A stretch of DNA of 64,000 bases, from positions 62,001 through 126,000 of the forward strand of contig NZ_JAQSDA010000003.1 of NCBI RefSeq assembly GCF_029945685.1. The letters run 5' to 3'. Of this stretch, positions 8,627 to 16,991 are shown piece by piece. This DNA comes from Polaromonas sp. GTDB lineage: Bacteria; Pseudomonadota; Gammaproteobacteria; Burkholderiales; Burkholderiaceae_C. The notes under the pieces were generated by a model. The model saw only the letters and a program-made list of their open reading frames with translations, was not told the DNA's origin and ran no database searches. Within the stretch, counting starts at the first letter, position 1; every line of letters starts with the position of its first letter. The translations under genes and the position numbers were made by a program.

Positions 8627-9262
8627 ATGCACATCCAGCCCATTTTTTCGATAGACAAGTGTGGCGAACTGCACGAACTCATTCGTGCTTACCCGCTCGC
8701 CACGATCTTCACAGCCACCGGAGAAGATGCGAATCTGCTGCCGCTAGCTCTGCTTGAGGATGGCGCAAATGGACGCCTGTCAGGTCACGTGGCAAAAGAC
8801 CACTCGCTGCTGCGCACAAGCCCGGACGGAAGTGGCGTGACGCTTGTTTTCCAAAGTCCGAATGCTTACATTTCCCCGCGCTGGTACATCAACGGTCAGC
8901 GCAGTGGCCGCTTGGCGCCCAGTTGGAACTACGTCGCGGTGCAAGTTCGTGGAAACATACGGTTTGTGTGGGATGGCCCATGGATGATTTCTCATCTCGC
9001 AAGATTGACCGCCTCTCAGGAGGCTGGGCGTGAGAACGCGTGGTCGATCGACGAGATGTCGTCAGAGTTTCTTCAACATGCCTCAGAACGCCTTGTGGGG
9101 TTTGAGATCGATATCGTGGAGATGACCGGGAAGCGCTTTCTCTCGCAGCAACGCACCGAGGCTGATCGACGCAACCTCATTCGGACCCTTGCGCTGGAAG
9201 AATCCCAATCGGCCAAGGCGGTAGCGGCCCTGATCCAGGCTTGGTCGGGGCCATCCCAATGA
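8627..9262 (+). CDS. PaiB-family FMN-binding protein
   Basis: This 211-residue protein belongs to the FMN-binding negative transcriptional regulator family (PaiB). Visible blocks are MHIQPIFSIDK, LIRAYPLATIFTATG, LSGHVAKDHSLLRT, VTLVFQSPNAYISPRWY (the family hallmark near SPSWY) and a C-terminal helix pair. It has a split-barrel flavin-binding fold. In Bacillus PaiB represses sporulation and protease genes, but in proteobacteria the family may be enzymatic. It probably forms an operon with the AraC-type gene upstream. Confidence 0.88.
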   Translation: MHIQPIFSIDKCGELHELIRAYPLATIFTATGEDANLLPLALLEDGANGRLSGHVAKDHSLLRTSPDGSGVTLVFQSPNAYISPRWYINGQRSGRLAPSWNYVAVQVRGNIRFVWDGPWMISHLARLTASQEAGRENAWSIDEMSSEFLQHASERLVGFEIDIVEMTGKRFLSQQRTEADRRNLIRTLALEESQSAKAVAALIQAWSGPSQ

Positions 9263-9288
9263 AAATGCACCCCCGAGGGGCGCATTTG
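9263..9288. terminator. Bidirectional terminator-like stem-loop
   Basis: AAATGC-A-CCCC pairs with GGGG-C-GCATTT across one A/C mismatch, with a CGA loop. It starts right after the PaiB-family stop codon and lies about 20 nt before the end of the convergent ohr gene. No long T run follows, so strength is uncertain. Confidence 0.5.
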
Positions 9289-9309
9289 GGCGAGCATGGT
9301 GAGATCTGA

Positions 9310-9729
9310 TTACTTCAGCGTGATGGTCACGTCGATGTTGCCGCGGGTGGCGTTCGAGTAAGGGCACACCTGGTGGGCGGCGTCGACCAGCGCTTGGGCA
9401 GCGGCCCGGTCCATGCCCGGCAGGCTGATGTCCAGACGGACGGCGATGCCGTAACCGGCGGGGATCTTGCCCAGGTCCACGCTGGCGTCAATGCTGAGGT
9501 CGTCCGGCAGGGTGACCTTTTTCATGCCGGCCACGGCCTTCATCGCGCCGATGAAGCAGGCGGAGTAACCGGCCGCAAACAGCTGCTCGGGGTTGGTGCC
9601 GGTGCCGGCGGTGCCAGGCGAGCTCAGCGTGACGTCCAGGCGGCCGTCGTCGGTTTTGGACTTGCCGTCACGGCCGCCGGTGGTGTGGGCGTGAGCGGTG
9701 TAAAGGACTTTTTCGAGTTGGGTTGTCAT
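9310..9729 (-). CDS. ohr: Organic hydroperoxide resistance protein (Ohr)
   Basis: Ohr is a thiol-dependent, cytosolic peroxidase that reduces organic hydroperoxides with lipoylated proteins as reductant. The 139-residue protein has the two catalytic cysteines, C58 in AGYSACFIGA and C122 in HQVCPYS, plus the conserved R20 and E48 (NPEQLF) of the active site, which separates it from OsmC proper. It lies 55 nt downstream of ohrR on the same strand. The short gap has no clear separate operator, so ohrR-ohr is probably one operon. Confidence 0.95.
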   Translation of the reverse strand: MTTQLEKVLYTAHAHTTGGRDGKSKTDDGRLDVTLSSPGTAGTGTNPEQLFAAGYSACFIGAMKAVAGMKKVTLPDDLSIDASVDLGKIPAGYGIAVRLDISLPGMDRAAAQALVDAAHQVCPYSNATRGNIDVTITLK

Positions 9730-9784
9730 GGTGATTTCCTTGAAAAGATGCTTCAGGGGTGAAGCGGGTTGAAAAATGAAGGGT

Positions 9785-10234
9785 TTATGCCACCAGTCGC
9801 TGGCGCAGGGCCTGCACCTGCTGGGTCAGTGCCACCAGTTCGGGAATCGAGCACTGGGTGGCGCTCAGGATGCAGCCCGGAATGCCGGCAGCCCGGCTCT
9901 TGAGCTTGCGGCCCGCAGCGGTCAGGGTGATGTGCACGCGGCGCTCGTCTTGCACATCGCGCAGGCGAGACACGAGTCCGGACGCTTCCAGTCGCTTGAG
10001 CAGGGGGGTCAGCGTGCCTGAATCCAGGAACAGGCGCTCGCCCAGCTCGCGCACCGTGAGGCCGTCCTTTTCCCAGAGCACCAGCATGGCCAGGTACTGC
10101 GGGTAGGTCAGCCCCAGTTCGTCGAGCAGCGGCTTGTACAGCTTGGTCATGGCCAGCGAGGTTGAATACAGCGCAAAACAGAGCTGGTTGTCCAGCCGCA
10201 GCATGGCGTCGGCAGAGATGGTTTTGCTTGTCAT
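9785..10234 (-). CDS. ohrR: OhrR MarR-family peroxide-sensing repressor
   Basis: This 149-residue MarR-type repressor carries the reactive cysteine C19 in LDNQLCFALYS, the conserved tyrosines (KLYKPLL, LTYPQYLAML) that hydrogen-bond it, and the winged-HTH region RELGERLFLDSGTLTPLLKRLE with the wing at DVQDERRVHITLT. Oxidation of the cysteine by organic hydroperoxide releases DNA. A further cysteine near the C-terminus (ATQCSIPE) fits the 2-Cys type. A 13-bp palindrome in its own promoter is the probable operator, so autoregulation with ohr is expected. The start codon lies only 6 nt after the -10 box. Confidence 0.95.
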   Translation of the reverse strand: MTSKTISADAMLRLDNQLCFALYSTSLAMTKLYKPLLDELGLTYPQYLAMLVLWEKDGLTVRELGERLFLDSGTLTPLLKRLEASGLVSRLRDVQDERRVHITLTAAGRKLKSRAAGIPGCILSATQCSIPELVALTQQVQALRQRLVA

Positions 10235-10240
10235 ATCTAT

Positions 10241-10269
10241 ATTATAGCGAGCAATTAAATTGCGTGCAA
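10241..10269 (-). promoter_or_regulatory. ohrR-ohr promoter with OhrR operator in the spacer
   Basis: On the minus strand TTGCAC (-35) and TATAAT (-10) are separated by exactly 17 nt, and the spacer contains the perfect palindrome GCAATT-T-AATTGC (10251-10263), which matches the AATT-type core of known OhrR sites. The first transcribed base should fall within about 0-2 nt of the ohrR ATG, predicting a leaderless or nearly leaderless mRNA. Confidence 0.85.
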
Positions 10270-10347
10270 TCTAAAATGAAGAGCGGGTGCCGCAGGGGTT
10301 TTGCTGCGGTTCCGCCAGCGCAGCGTGCCGGCTACTAAACTGGGGCC

Positions 10348-11274
10348 ATGCAACATTCCCGTTCCGCCGGCTCCGCCGGTTCCGGCAAGCCCGCCCGCGT
10401 GGCACCCCCCGCCAAAACCGCACAGGTGATCGAAGAGCTCCGGCCCGGCCAGTCCATCGAGCTGCTCAAGGAGCTGCACATCCTCACGCGCGAGGGCAAG
10501 CTCAACCAGGACACGCGGCGCAAGCTCAAGCAGGTCTACCACCTGTACCAGTTCATCGCGCCGCTGCTGGAAGAGGTCTCGCCCGGGGGACGGCCTTTCA
10601 CCCTGGCCGACCACGGGGCCGGCAAGTCCTACCTCGGCTTCATCCTTTACGATCTGTTTTTCAATGTGGCGCACCCGGGTGAGAAAACCGGCGGGCATAT
10701 TTACGGCATCGAAACCCGCGCCGAGCTGGTCGACAAATCGCGTGCGCTGGCGCAGCGCCTGGGTTTTGAGCGCATGACCTTTCTCAATCTGTCGGTGCAG
10801 CAGGCCACCACCTCGGACAAGTTGCCGGCCCAGGTGGACATCGTCACCGCCCTGCATGCCTGCGACACCGCAACCGACGACGCCATTGCCTTCGGCCTGC
10901 ACAAGCAGGCGCGCCACATGGTGCTGGTGCCCTGCTGCCAGGCCGAGGTGGCCAGCGTGCTGCGCAAGAACAAGGCGCTGAGTCTGTCAAAAAACCCGCT
11001 GGCCGAACTCTGGCGCCACCCGCTGCACACGCGTGAATTCGGCAGCCAGATCACCAATGTGCTGCGCTGCCTGCAGCTCGAAGCCCATGGCTACGACGTC
11101 ACGGTGACCGAGCTCGTGGGCTGGGAGCATTCGATGAAAAACGAGCTCATCGTTGCCAGCCGGCCGCAGACGGCCCATCCCGCCAAGACCCGCCAGGCGC
11201 AGGCGCGGCTGCAGAAGGTGTTGGCAGAACTGAACCTTGGCGAGCTGACGGCGCGTTTCTCTTCGCCCGCTTGA
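10348..11274 (+). CDS. SAM-dependent methyltransferase (Methyltransf_32-like)
   Basis: This 308-residue protein has a class I methyltransferase core. The SAM loop is in FTLADHGAGKSYLGFILYDLFF, an acidic ribose-binding residue occurs in IYGIETRAELVDKSRALAQRLGF, and the motif IV region is DIVTALHACDTATDDAIAFG with VLVPCCQAEVA. The HACD...CCQ pattern is typical of the family that includes METTL25-like proteins; RNA or small-molecule targets are possible. A helical N-terminal part (RKLKQVYHLYQFI) precedes the core. It starts in the region behind the divergent ohrR promoter. The substrate is unknown. Confidence 0.8.
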   Translation: MQHSRSAGSAGSGKPARVAPPAKTAQVIEELRPGQSIELLKELHILTREGKLNQDTRRKLKQVYHLYQFIAPLLEEVSPGGRPFTLADHGAGKSYLGFILYDLFFNVAHPGEKTGGHIYGIETRAELVDKSRALAQRLGFERMTFLNLSVQQATTSDKLPAQVDIVTALHACDTATDDAIAFGLHKQARHMVLVPCCQAEVASVLRKNKALSLSKNPLAELWRHPLHTREFGSQITNVLRCLQLEAHGYDVTVTELVGWEHSMKNELIVASRPQTAHPAKTRQAQARLQKVLAELNLGELTARFSSPA

Positions 11275-11505
11275 AGCGACAGGCCGGACTGGGGCGCAGC
11301 GCTCAGTCGCGGGCAGATGCGGGTGACTTCCTGAGCCCTGGTCCGGCGCGGTAAATAGTGTTTATTTAAGGTTGTCGTAGGCATTATTTAGCGATGACCC
11401 GAGACCTTCCTTCCTAGACTTTCTGTCTGGCTTTTCTGATGGCTGACGCGCGGTGCGTCAGGCCGCTCAAGCTGTAAGCAGGCTTTGCCTGGGAAAGAAG
11501 ACACC

Positions 11506-12243
11506 ATGAATATCAACCCTCACGAGATGACACAGCTCGCCGCTGCACAACCGGTTTCCCGCCTGGATATGTATGCCGGCATCCACAAGGCGCTGCGTGC
11601 GCTGATGGCAGATACGCTGCTGGCCGTCGGCCGAATGGACACCGGCGACGATCTGGAACTGGCCACAACCACGCAGCGTGTGTGCGAACTGCTTGATCTT
11701 TGCGCCTCGCATCTGGCGCATGAAAACCGCTTCGTCCATACGGCCCTGGAAGCGCGGGCCCCCGGTTCCAGCGACGTGATGGCCCACGAGCACGAGGAGC
11801 ACGCGCAGCACATTGCCAGCCTGGGTGGACTCGCTGGCACATTGCTGAAGTCGCCGCTGCCGGAGCGCGCAGGCCTGGCAATGGAGCTGTATCGGCAACT
11901 GGCGCTTTTCATCGCCGGCAATTTCCAGCACATGCATGTGGAGGAAACGGCGCATAACGCGGTGCTGTGGTCGCGTTATACCGATGCAGAACTGGCGGAC
12001 ATTCACGGCGCACTGGTCGCTTCGATTCCACCGCAAGAGCTGATGTACACCTTGCGCTGGATGGTTCCCTTCATGAATCCGGCTGAGCGTCAGGCCATGA
12101 TGGGCGAAATGCAGGCCCACGCCCCGGCCCCGGCCTTTGCTGCGGCCATGGACACGGTGCGCCCCCATCTGAGCGACGCGGAGTGGGCCAAGCTCACGCG
12201 CGGCCTGGGGCTGGCGGCTGCGCCTGGCCTGGTCGAGGCTTGA
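11506..12243 (+). CDS. Hemerythrin-like domain protein
   Basis: This 245-residue helical protein has a histidine/glutamate pattern that fits a di-iron hemerythrin four-helix bundle: H27 (GIHKAL), H69/H72/E73/H78 (ASHLAHENRFVH), an HEHEEH cluster at 94-99, and H142/H144/E146/E147 (FQHMHVEE). The C-terminal 90 residues have no clear domain. Oxygen, nitric oxide or redox sensing are the usual inferred roles. The ATG is chosen because GAAAGAAG precedes it by 6 nt. The 230-nt leader region holds no recognised operator. Two flavin-type split-barrel genes converge on it from the right. Confidence 0.72.
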   Translation: MNINPHEMTQLAAAQPVSRLDMYAGIHKALRALMADTLLAVGRMDTGDDLELATTTQRVCELLDLCASHLAHENRFVHTALEARAPGSSDVMAHEHEEHAQHIASLGGLAGTLLKSPLPERAGLAMELYRQLALFIAGNFQHMHVEETAHNAVLWSRYTDAELADIHGALVASIPPQELMYTLRWMVPFMNPAERQAMMGEMQAHAPAPAFAAAMDTVRPHLSDAEWAKLTRGLGLAAAPGLVEA

Positions 12244-12256
12244 CCCGGCGACAAAC

Positions 12257-13609
12257 TCAGTTCTGCACTTCCAGCAGGATAAGCGGCCGCATCACCTGCA
12301 ACCGGAACCGGCCGCGCCCGGTCTTTTCGATGCGAATGTGCGGGCCGTGGTCAACGAGCCTGCGCTGCAACAGCAGCAGCCGGGCTTCCAGGTTGTCGGT
12401 CACGTCGGGCAGCCGAATGGCAGGATCCAGCCGCAACTCCCGGTTTGAAAACTCGGTGCGTCCATGCACGGTGTGGTCGCTGGCCAGCTTCCAGAAAATG
12501 GCGCCGGCGACGCCTTTGATCAGATAACTCTCGTTGACGAACACGCTGTTGTTGGTCTTGAACCGCTTCAGCTTCAGGGCCTTGCCGGTGGCGGGCTGAA
12601 CGGGCGGCGCAGCAGGCAGGGGGAAGGGCGCGTCCAGCGTGTCAGGCCGGGCCTGCATCAGATCGATGGCGGCGCCCAGATGCCCTGCAAGGGTGACCAG
12701 TGCATCCTCGTCCTCGAAGCCGAAACGCAGGTCCTCCGGGCTCTCCGCGAACAGCACGCCCAGCAGCCTGCCGGCCGATTCAATGGGCACCGCCAGCTGG
12801 CTGTGTGGCTCGGTCAGCCCGGGGTAGGGAATGTCGGTGTCCAGCAGCAGGCTGGGCGCATGATCGCGCAGGCTGCTGCGAATGGCGTGGCTGTAGAGGT
12901 AGGCACTGGTCATGTGCATGATTCGGACCGGCGTGCGTTCGCGCGCTGCCACACCAATCACGCCATGGCCCATTTCGATTTCAGAGCCCACGCCCGAAAC
13001 GGCATAACCGCAGCTGGCAACGGTGTAAAGCCGCTGGGTGCCGGGGTCCAGCAGCAGAACCATGGCATGGCGGATGTCCAGAAAGTCGGCCAGGGTGGCG
13101 AGGGCTGTATTGAGCAATTCATCAAGCCCGGTGCAGCGCGCCAATTGCTCGCTGCCACGGCGCAGCGCGGTGAGCACGTGAGAACGCGATGGCAAGGCCG
13201 CCAGCGGCTCACCGGCAACAGGCTCGATCTCCTGCACTTCATAAATGTCCGAGCCGCGCAACTTGAAGACAGCCGCCATGCCACTGTGCGAGGCGATGCC
13301 GGCGAGCTGCGCTTTCATGCCTTCAAACACCGGGCCCTGCGTCTCCGTGCGCAGGTAGCGGATGTGCAGGCGAAAGAAAGCCGCGGTGACGGGGTGCAAC
13401 ACCAGCACGTTGGCATACGGGTTGGCCAGAATGTTTTGCCGGGTCTTGTTGAAAAACTGGAAAGACAGGGCGACCTGCCGCTCGTCTGCGTAAAACACCT
13501 GCGAGATGTACGCGACGTTGGGCGTGCCATCGGGCGCGCAGGTTGCCATGACCGCCGGGATCGCGCCTTCCAGGCAAGGACGTATATCGGCGAGGGTGGG
13601 GCGGATCAC
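12257..13609 (-). CDS. PNPOx-like / GAF / C-terminal winged-helix-type sensor protein
   Basis: This 450-residue multidomain protein begins with a pyridoxamine-phosphate-oxidase-like split barrel (about 1-135: ATCAPDGTPNVAYISQVFY, ALSFQFFNKTRQNILANPYANVLV). A GAF domain follows (about 160-320: LDELLNTALATLADFLDIRHAMVLLLD through QLAVPIESAGRLLGVLFAES). The C-terminal region (about 345-445) contains FKTNNSVFVNESYLIKGVAGAIFWKLASDH and FSNRELRLDPAIRLPDVTDNLEARLLLLQRRL, which looks like a DNA-binding winged helix. A redox or flavin sensor that controls transcription is a fair inference. It overlaps the upstream small split-barrel gene by 4 nt. Confidence 0.75.
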   Translation of the reverse strand: MIRPTLADIRPCLEGAIPAVMATCAPDGTPNVAYISQVFYADERQVALSFQFFNKTRQNILANPYANVLVLHPVTAAFFRLHIRYLRTETQGPVFEGMKAQLAGIASHSGMAAVFKLRGSDIYEVQEIEPVAGEPLAALPSRSHVLTALRRGSEQLARCTGLDELLNTALATLADFLDIRHAMVLLLDPGTQRLYTVASCGYAVSGVGSEIEMGHGVIGVAARERTPVRIMHMTSAYLYSHAIRSSLRDHAPSLLLDTDIPYPGLTEPHSQLAVPIESAGRLLGVLFAESPEDLRFGFEDEDALVTLAGHLGAAIDLMQARPDTLDAPFPLPAAPPVQPATGKALKLKRFKTNNSVFVNESYLIKGVAGAIFWKLASDHTVHGRTEFSNRELRLDPAIRLPDVTDNLEARLLLLQRRLVDHGPHIRIEKTGRGRFRLQVMRPLILLEVQN

Positions 13610-14118
13610 GTTGCGTCCGTCCGTGTAAAGCGCAGAGGCGCCCCTGCCCTGGGGCCTGGCGTCTGGTCAAAAGCCTGCTGAGGCTCGAAACTGATGGCCA
13701 CCACGTCCTCCAGCCGGTTGGCCAGCATGGCCTGCGTGAATGCAGGGCCGTACCCGACCCGTCCGATTTCCTGCTCCATTGACGCCAGGTAGCGCGCCAA
13801 CACGGCTTCATCGGAGGGCTCTGCACAGCGGATGCGGGCCCCACTGGCCTTGAGCTGTACCGTGCGGTGTGTTGCCGGCTCCGAAAAAACGACGGCGATG
13901 CGGCCGGTGCTTGCAACATCCTGGATCAGCTGGCGGGACTGGGGTCGCGCCACGTAGACCGTCACCGTCTGGCAACCGGCCGTGAGTGCGCTACCTACAG
14001 CCCGCACGATGCTCGGCCTAAGATCGAGGCTGCACGAACTCACGTTGACCGACACGCCCTTGTCCATCATGGCGATCAGCTCGGGCGACAGCAGCGAGGC
14101 GGGCGTGGGGTCGTTCAT
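13606..14118 (-). CDS. PNPOx-like split-barrel protein
   Basis: The 170-residue protein has a likely flavin-reductase or pyridoxamine oxidase-like split barrel: VSVNVSSCSLDLRPSIVRAVGSAL, TVYVARPQSRQLIQDVASTGRIAVVFSEPATHRTVQLKA, then an acidic helical tail. Its stop overlaps the start of the PNPOx/GAF gene (ATGA), so the two are translationally coupled and probably work together. The start is an ATG close after the end of the exporter operon leader. Catalytic residues and cofactor cannot be read from sequence. Confidence 0.7.
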   Translation of the reverse strand: MNDPTPASLLSPELIAMMDKGVSVNVSSCSLDLRPSIVRAVGSALTAGCQTVTVYVARPQSRQLIQDVASTGRIAVVFSEPATHRTVQLKASGARIRCAEPSDEAVLARYLASMEQEIGRVGYGPAFTQAMLANRLEDVVAISFEPQQAFDQTPGPRAGAPLRFTRTDAT

Positions 14119-14161
14119 TCCGCCAAAGTATAAAAGCGTTGGACCGGGCGCGCAGCTGTTT

Positions 14162-15115
14162 TCAGCTCTTGAAGCGGTTGCGCGTCAGGGCCAGCGCCAC
14201 CCAGAAACCCGCCACGGTGTAAGCCACCAGCACCAACCCGTGGCGCCAGGGCGAAGCCGGCCACTGGTCCATGAACATGGGGCGGATGATCTCCACCGCA
14301 TTGGTCAGCGGCAGCCAGTCGGAGATGGCGCGCACCAGCGGCGGCAACTGCTCGCGCGGGAAAAAGATGCCGCTCAGGAACATCATGGGCGTCAGCACCA
14401 GCGTGAAGTAGTAGGTGAAGAAGTCGTAACCCTTGGCCAGCGCATTGAAGATCAGCGCAATGCATGAAAACATGATGCCGACCAGCAGCAGGATCGGCCA
14501 GGCCAGCAGCAGCTTGGGGCTGTGGCTGATGCCCAGGGCCAGCATCACGCCGAGGATCGCTGTCACGGTGAACAGCGCCTTGAAGGCGGCCCACAACATT
14601 TCGGCCAGCAGCACGCTGTCCAGGCTGATCGGGGCATTCATGATGCCGTCCCAGGTTTTCTGCACATGCATGCGCGAAAACGCCGAGTACAGCGCCTCGA
14701 AGCTGGCGGCGTTCATCGCGCTCATGCAGATCGAGCCGCTGGCCAGGAACAGGATGTAGGGGACTTTGGCCGCGCCGTCGCCGCCCACGCTGACTTCGCC
14801 GACCAGTGCGCCCATGCCGTAACCAAAAGCCACCAGCCACATCAGCGGCTCGGCTATGTTGCCGACCAGGCTGGGAATGGCCAACTTGCGCCAGACCAGC
14901 AGGTTGCGCATGAAGACGGGCCACCAGCGCGCCGACAGGTCAGGTGCTCTCCAGAGTGATACGGCCCCCACGTTCGTCACTTCGTGTACTTCACTGCCCC
15001 CCGAGGGGGCGCTGCGCCTGCGGCCCGGCAAAGCCGGTTCCGCGGCCCCGGCTGCGGGGGAGGGAGCCGCCGGCGGCCCCGCGCTGCGTTCGCTGCCTTC
15101 GTTGGACTTGTCCAT
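14162..15115 (-). CDS. ABC-2 type permease, NodJ-like, with repeat-encoded N-terminal insert
   Basis: This inner-membrane permease partners the ATPase encoded immediately upstream (TGATG overlap). From about residue 52 it follows the NodJ/ABC-2 family: SLWRAPDLSARWWPVFMRNLLVWRK, six hydrophobic segments, and the late motif TPMMFLSGIFFPREQLP. Residues about 23-51 (beginning GAAEPALPGRRRSAPSGG) are the translation of an 87-bp dispersed repeat. The reading frame is kept because 87 is divisible by three. The only start consistent with the ATPase stop overlap is the ATG of MDKSNEG, giving 317 residues, longer than the usual roughly 260. Substrate is unknown; lipids, drugs or polysaccharides are typical. 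Confidence 0.85.
   Translation of the reverse strand: MDKSNEGSERSAGPPAAPSPAAGAAEPALPGRRRSAPSGGSEVHEVTNVGAVSLWRAPDLSARWWPVFMRNLLVWRKLAIPSLVGNIAEPLMWLVAFGYGMGALVGEVSVGGDGAAKVPYILFLASGSICMSAMNAASFEALYSAFSRMHVQKTWDGIMNAPISLDSVLLAEMLWAAFKALFTVTAILGVMLALGISHSPKLLLAWPILLLVGIMFSCIALIFNALAKGYDFFTYYFTLVLTPMMFLSGIFFPREQLPPLVRAISDWLPLTNAVEIIRPMFMDQWPASPWRHGLVLVAYTVAGFWVALALTRNRFKS
14963..15049 (-). repeat. 87-bp GC-rich dispersed repeat, copy A (inside a coding region)
   Basis: Read on the minus strand it starts GGGGCCGCGGAACCGGCTTT and ends CGTGGGGGCC. The first 50 nt are identical to copy B at 44362-44448, and all three full copies are exactly 87 nt. This copy is in frame within the N-terminal coding region of the ABC permease. 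Confidence 0.93.
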
Positions 15116-16068
15116 CACGCATCCTCCCGTATCTGGCGGCCAGTCAGTTTGAGGAACAGGTCTTCCAGGTTGGCGGGTCGGTGCAGGGTGCGTAAACTGC
15201 CGTAGGCCGCCAGACGGTCCAGCAGCGGGCGCGCATCCTGCGTATAGAAAAACACGGTTTCGCCGCTGACTTCCACCCGTGCGGCCAGCGCGCGTAGCCC
15301 GGCATGTCCAGGCGACTCGGCCAGCTCCAGCGCGCCGACCCCATACACCTCGACCACGTCGGGTTCCAGATGCTGTGCGATCAGCTCGCGCGGCTTGCCT
15401 TCGGCGATCTTTTTTCCGTGGTCCAGCACCAGCAGGCGCGAGCACAGGCGCTCGGCCTCGTCCATGAAGTGGGTGGTCAGCAGGATCGACTTGCCTTGCT
15501 GCAGCAACAGTTGCAGCCGCTCCCACATCAGGTGGCGCGCCTGCGGGTCCAGCCCGGTGGTGGGTTCGTCGAGTAGCAGCAGGCTCGGGTCGTTGACGAG
15601 GGCCCGCGCCAGGCTCAAGCGCCGCTTCATGCCGCCCGACAGTTCGCCGGGTTTGCTGGTTGCCTTGTGTGACAGCGAGGCAAATTCCAGCAGCGCCGGC
15701 ACACGGGCGCGCACCTGCGCCGCTTTCATGCCGAAATAGCGGCCATAGACCTGCAGGTTTTCGGCGCAGCTGAAGTCCGGGTCGAGCGTGTCGAACTGGC
15801 TGACCACGCCCAGCCTGGCCTTGATGGCCAGCGCGTCGCCGGGCATGCGCAAACCGCGGTCCTGGGCGCCCGCAAAATAGGTGATGTCACCGCTGTCCGG
15901 CGCTGTCAGGCCCAGACACATGCGGAGGGTGGTGGTTTTTCCGGCGCCGTTGGGCCCGATCACGCCCAGACATTCACCGGGCGCAATCTCGAAGGACAGG
16001 TCATTGACCACCACGGCGCTGCCATAGTGTTTGGTCAGGCCCCGGATCTGGAGCAGGGGAGAATTCAT
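15115..16068 (-). CDS. ABC transporter ATPase, NodI-like
   Basis: This 317-residue ATP-binding subunit shows Walker A GPNGAGKTT, Q-loop VVSQFDTLDPDFS, signature LSGGMKRRLSLARAL, Walker B LLLLDEPTTGLD and the switch histidine in LLTTHFMDEAERLC. The C-terminal 80 residues (VEVYGVGALELAESPG onward) match the extended tail of NodI and drug-exporter ATPases. The ATG of MNSPLLQIRG gives the usual start; longer upstream readings lack family similarity. The stop overlaps the permease start by one base, so the pair is an exporter operon. Confidence 0.92.
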   Translation of the reverse strand: MNSPLLQIRGLTKHYGSAVVVNDLSFEIAPGECLGVIGPNGAGKTTTLRMCLGLTAPDSGDITYFAGAQDRGLRMPGDALAIKARLGVVSQFDTLDPDFSCAENLQVYGRYFGMKAAQVRARVPALLEFASLSHKATSKPGELSGGMKRRLSLARALVNDPSLLLLDEPTTGLDPQARHLMWERLQLLLQQGKSILLTTHFMDEAERLCSRLLVLDHGKKIAEGKPRELIAQHLEPDVVEVYGVGALELAESPGHAGLRALAARVEVSGETVFFYTQDARPLLDRLAAYGSLRTLHRPANLEDLFLKLTGRQIREDA

Positions 16069-16133
16069 GCGGCTATTGTTGCCTATCGACGGCGGGCTTC
16101 TGCCGCTACGCGCCAGCCTGGGGGGGGCTGGAC

Positions 16134-16991
16134 TCAGGCGTCGTCGCCGTAGTCGTGGTCGGGGTGGTTGACCACGTCCAGTTTCCAGTAACCCCGGCCC
16201 ACGATCTGGCTGCGGTCCACGCCCAGCTGCGTGATCAGCAGCTGGCGAATGCGACGCATCGCAGCGGCCTCGCATGCCAGGTAAACACGGGTGCCGGGGC
16301 CTATCGGCGCCAGCGCACGCAGCGCCTGCTCCAGGGCCCGGCCAGCCGCGCGGTGGTCGGTGCCACGCGCCAGCCATGCCACGTCCAGCTGCGCGGCGCT
16401 GAGCAGCGGCCGCTGCTCGGCATCACTGATGACTTCCAGCAGCACTTGTGCGCGGGCGCTGGCGGGAAGGGCGGCCAGAATCGTCTCGACCGCCGGTAGC
16501 GCGCTGTCATCGGCGATCAGCAGGTGCTGCGTGGCGGCGCTGTCCACGGCATAACCGGGGCCGGGCCCCATCAGGAACAACACCTGGCCGAGAGTGGCCT
16601 GCGCCGCCCAGGTCGACGCCGGGCCTTCGCCGTGCAGCACAAAATCGACATCAACTTCCAGCGCCTCCGGCCGCACCGCCAGCGGTGTGTAGGTGCGCAT
16701 GGACACGGCGCGCGGGCCGTCCGGCAGGGGTCGGGTCGGCTCGGTTTGCCCCGGCTCCGGGAAGATGAGCTTGATATAGCTGGCGGGTCCGGCCGGGGCG
16801 AAGCCCTCGAGCTCTGCGCCATTGAGCGTGATGCGGCGCATGGCCGGGCTCAGGACGGTGATGCGGCTGACCTCCACGCGGCGCGGCGGACGGCGTTTGC
16901 GAACAGGTGCAGGGCTGGACGCTTCCTGTGCGCGTGTGAGAGGCGAAATGGGGTTGGTCAAGAAAGGCTTTCTGAAGAAAGGGGGCGTCAA
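16134..16991 (-). CDS. Siderophore-interacting protein / ferric-siderophore reductase
   Basis: This protein of up to 285 residues is of the SIP family (FAD-binding, ViuB/YqjH-like), which releases iron from siderophores by NADPH-dependent reduction. The hallmark MRTYTPL is present, followed by [14 protein letters not shown] and [11 protein letters not shown] for FAD and a C-terminal NAD-binding part ([34 protein letters not shown]). No ATG lies near the N-terminus; the first in-frame start is a TTG touching the edge of a Fur-box-like palindrome, so the start is uncertain. Iron repression by Fur is likely. Confidence 0.85.
   Translation of the reverse strand: MTPPFFRKPFLTNPISPLTRAQEASSPAPVRKRRPPRRVEVSRITVLSPAMRRITLNGAELEGFAPAGPASYIKLIFPEPGQTEPTRPLPDGPRAVSMRTYTPLAVRPEALEVDVDFVLHGEGPASTWAAQATLGQVLFLMGPGPGYAVDSAATQHLLIADDSALPAVETILAALPASARAQVLLEVISDAEQRPLLSAAQLDVAWLARGTDHRAAGRALEQALRALAPIGPGTRVYLACEAAAMRRIRQLLITQLGVDRSQIVGRGYWKLDVVNHPDHDYGDDA

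Noticed and set aside
15116-15526. An N-terminally extended ABC permease of about 450 residues
   Set aside because: The extension runs antisense-frame through the ATPase gene and is Arg/Pro/Gly-rich without similarity; the ATG overlapping the ATPase stop is the sensible start.
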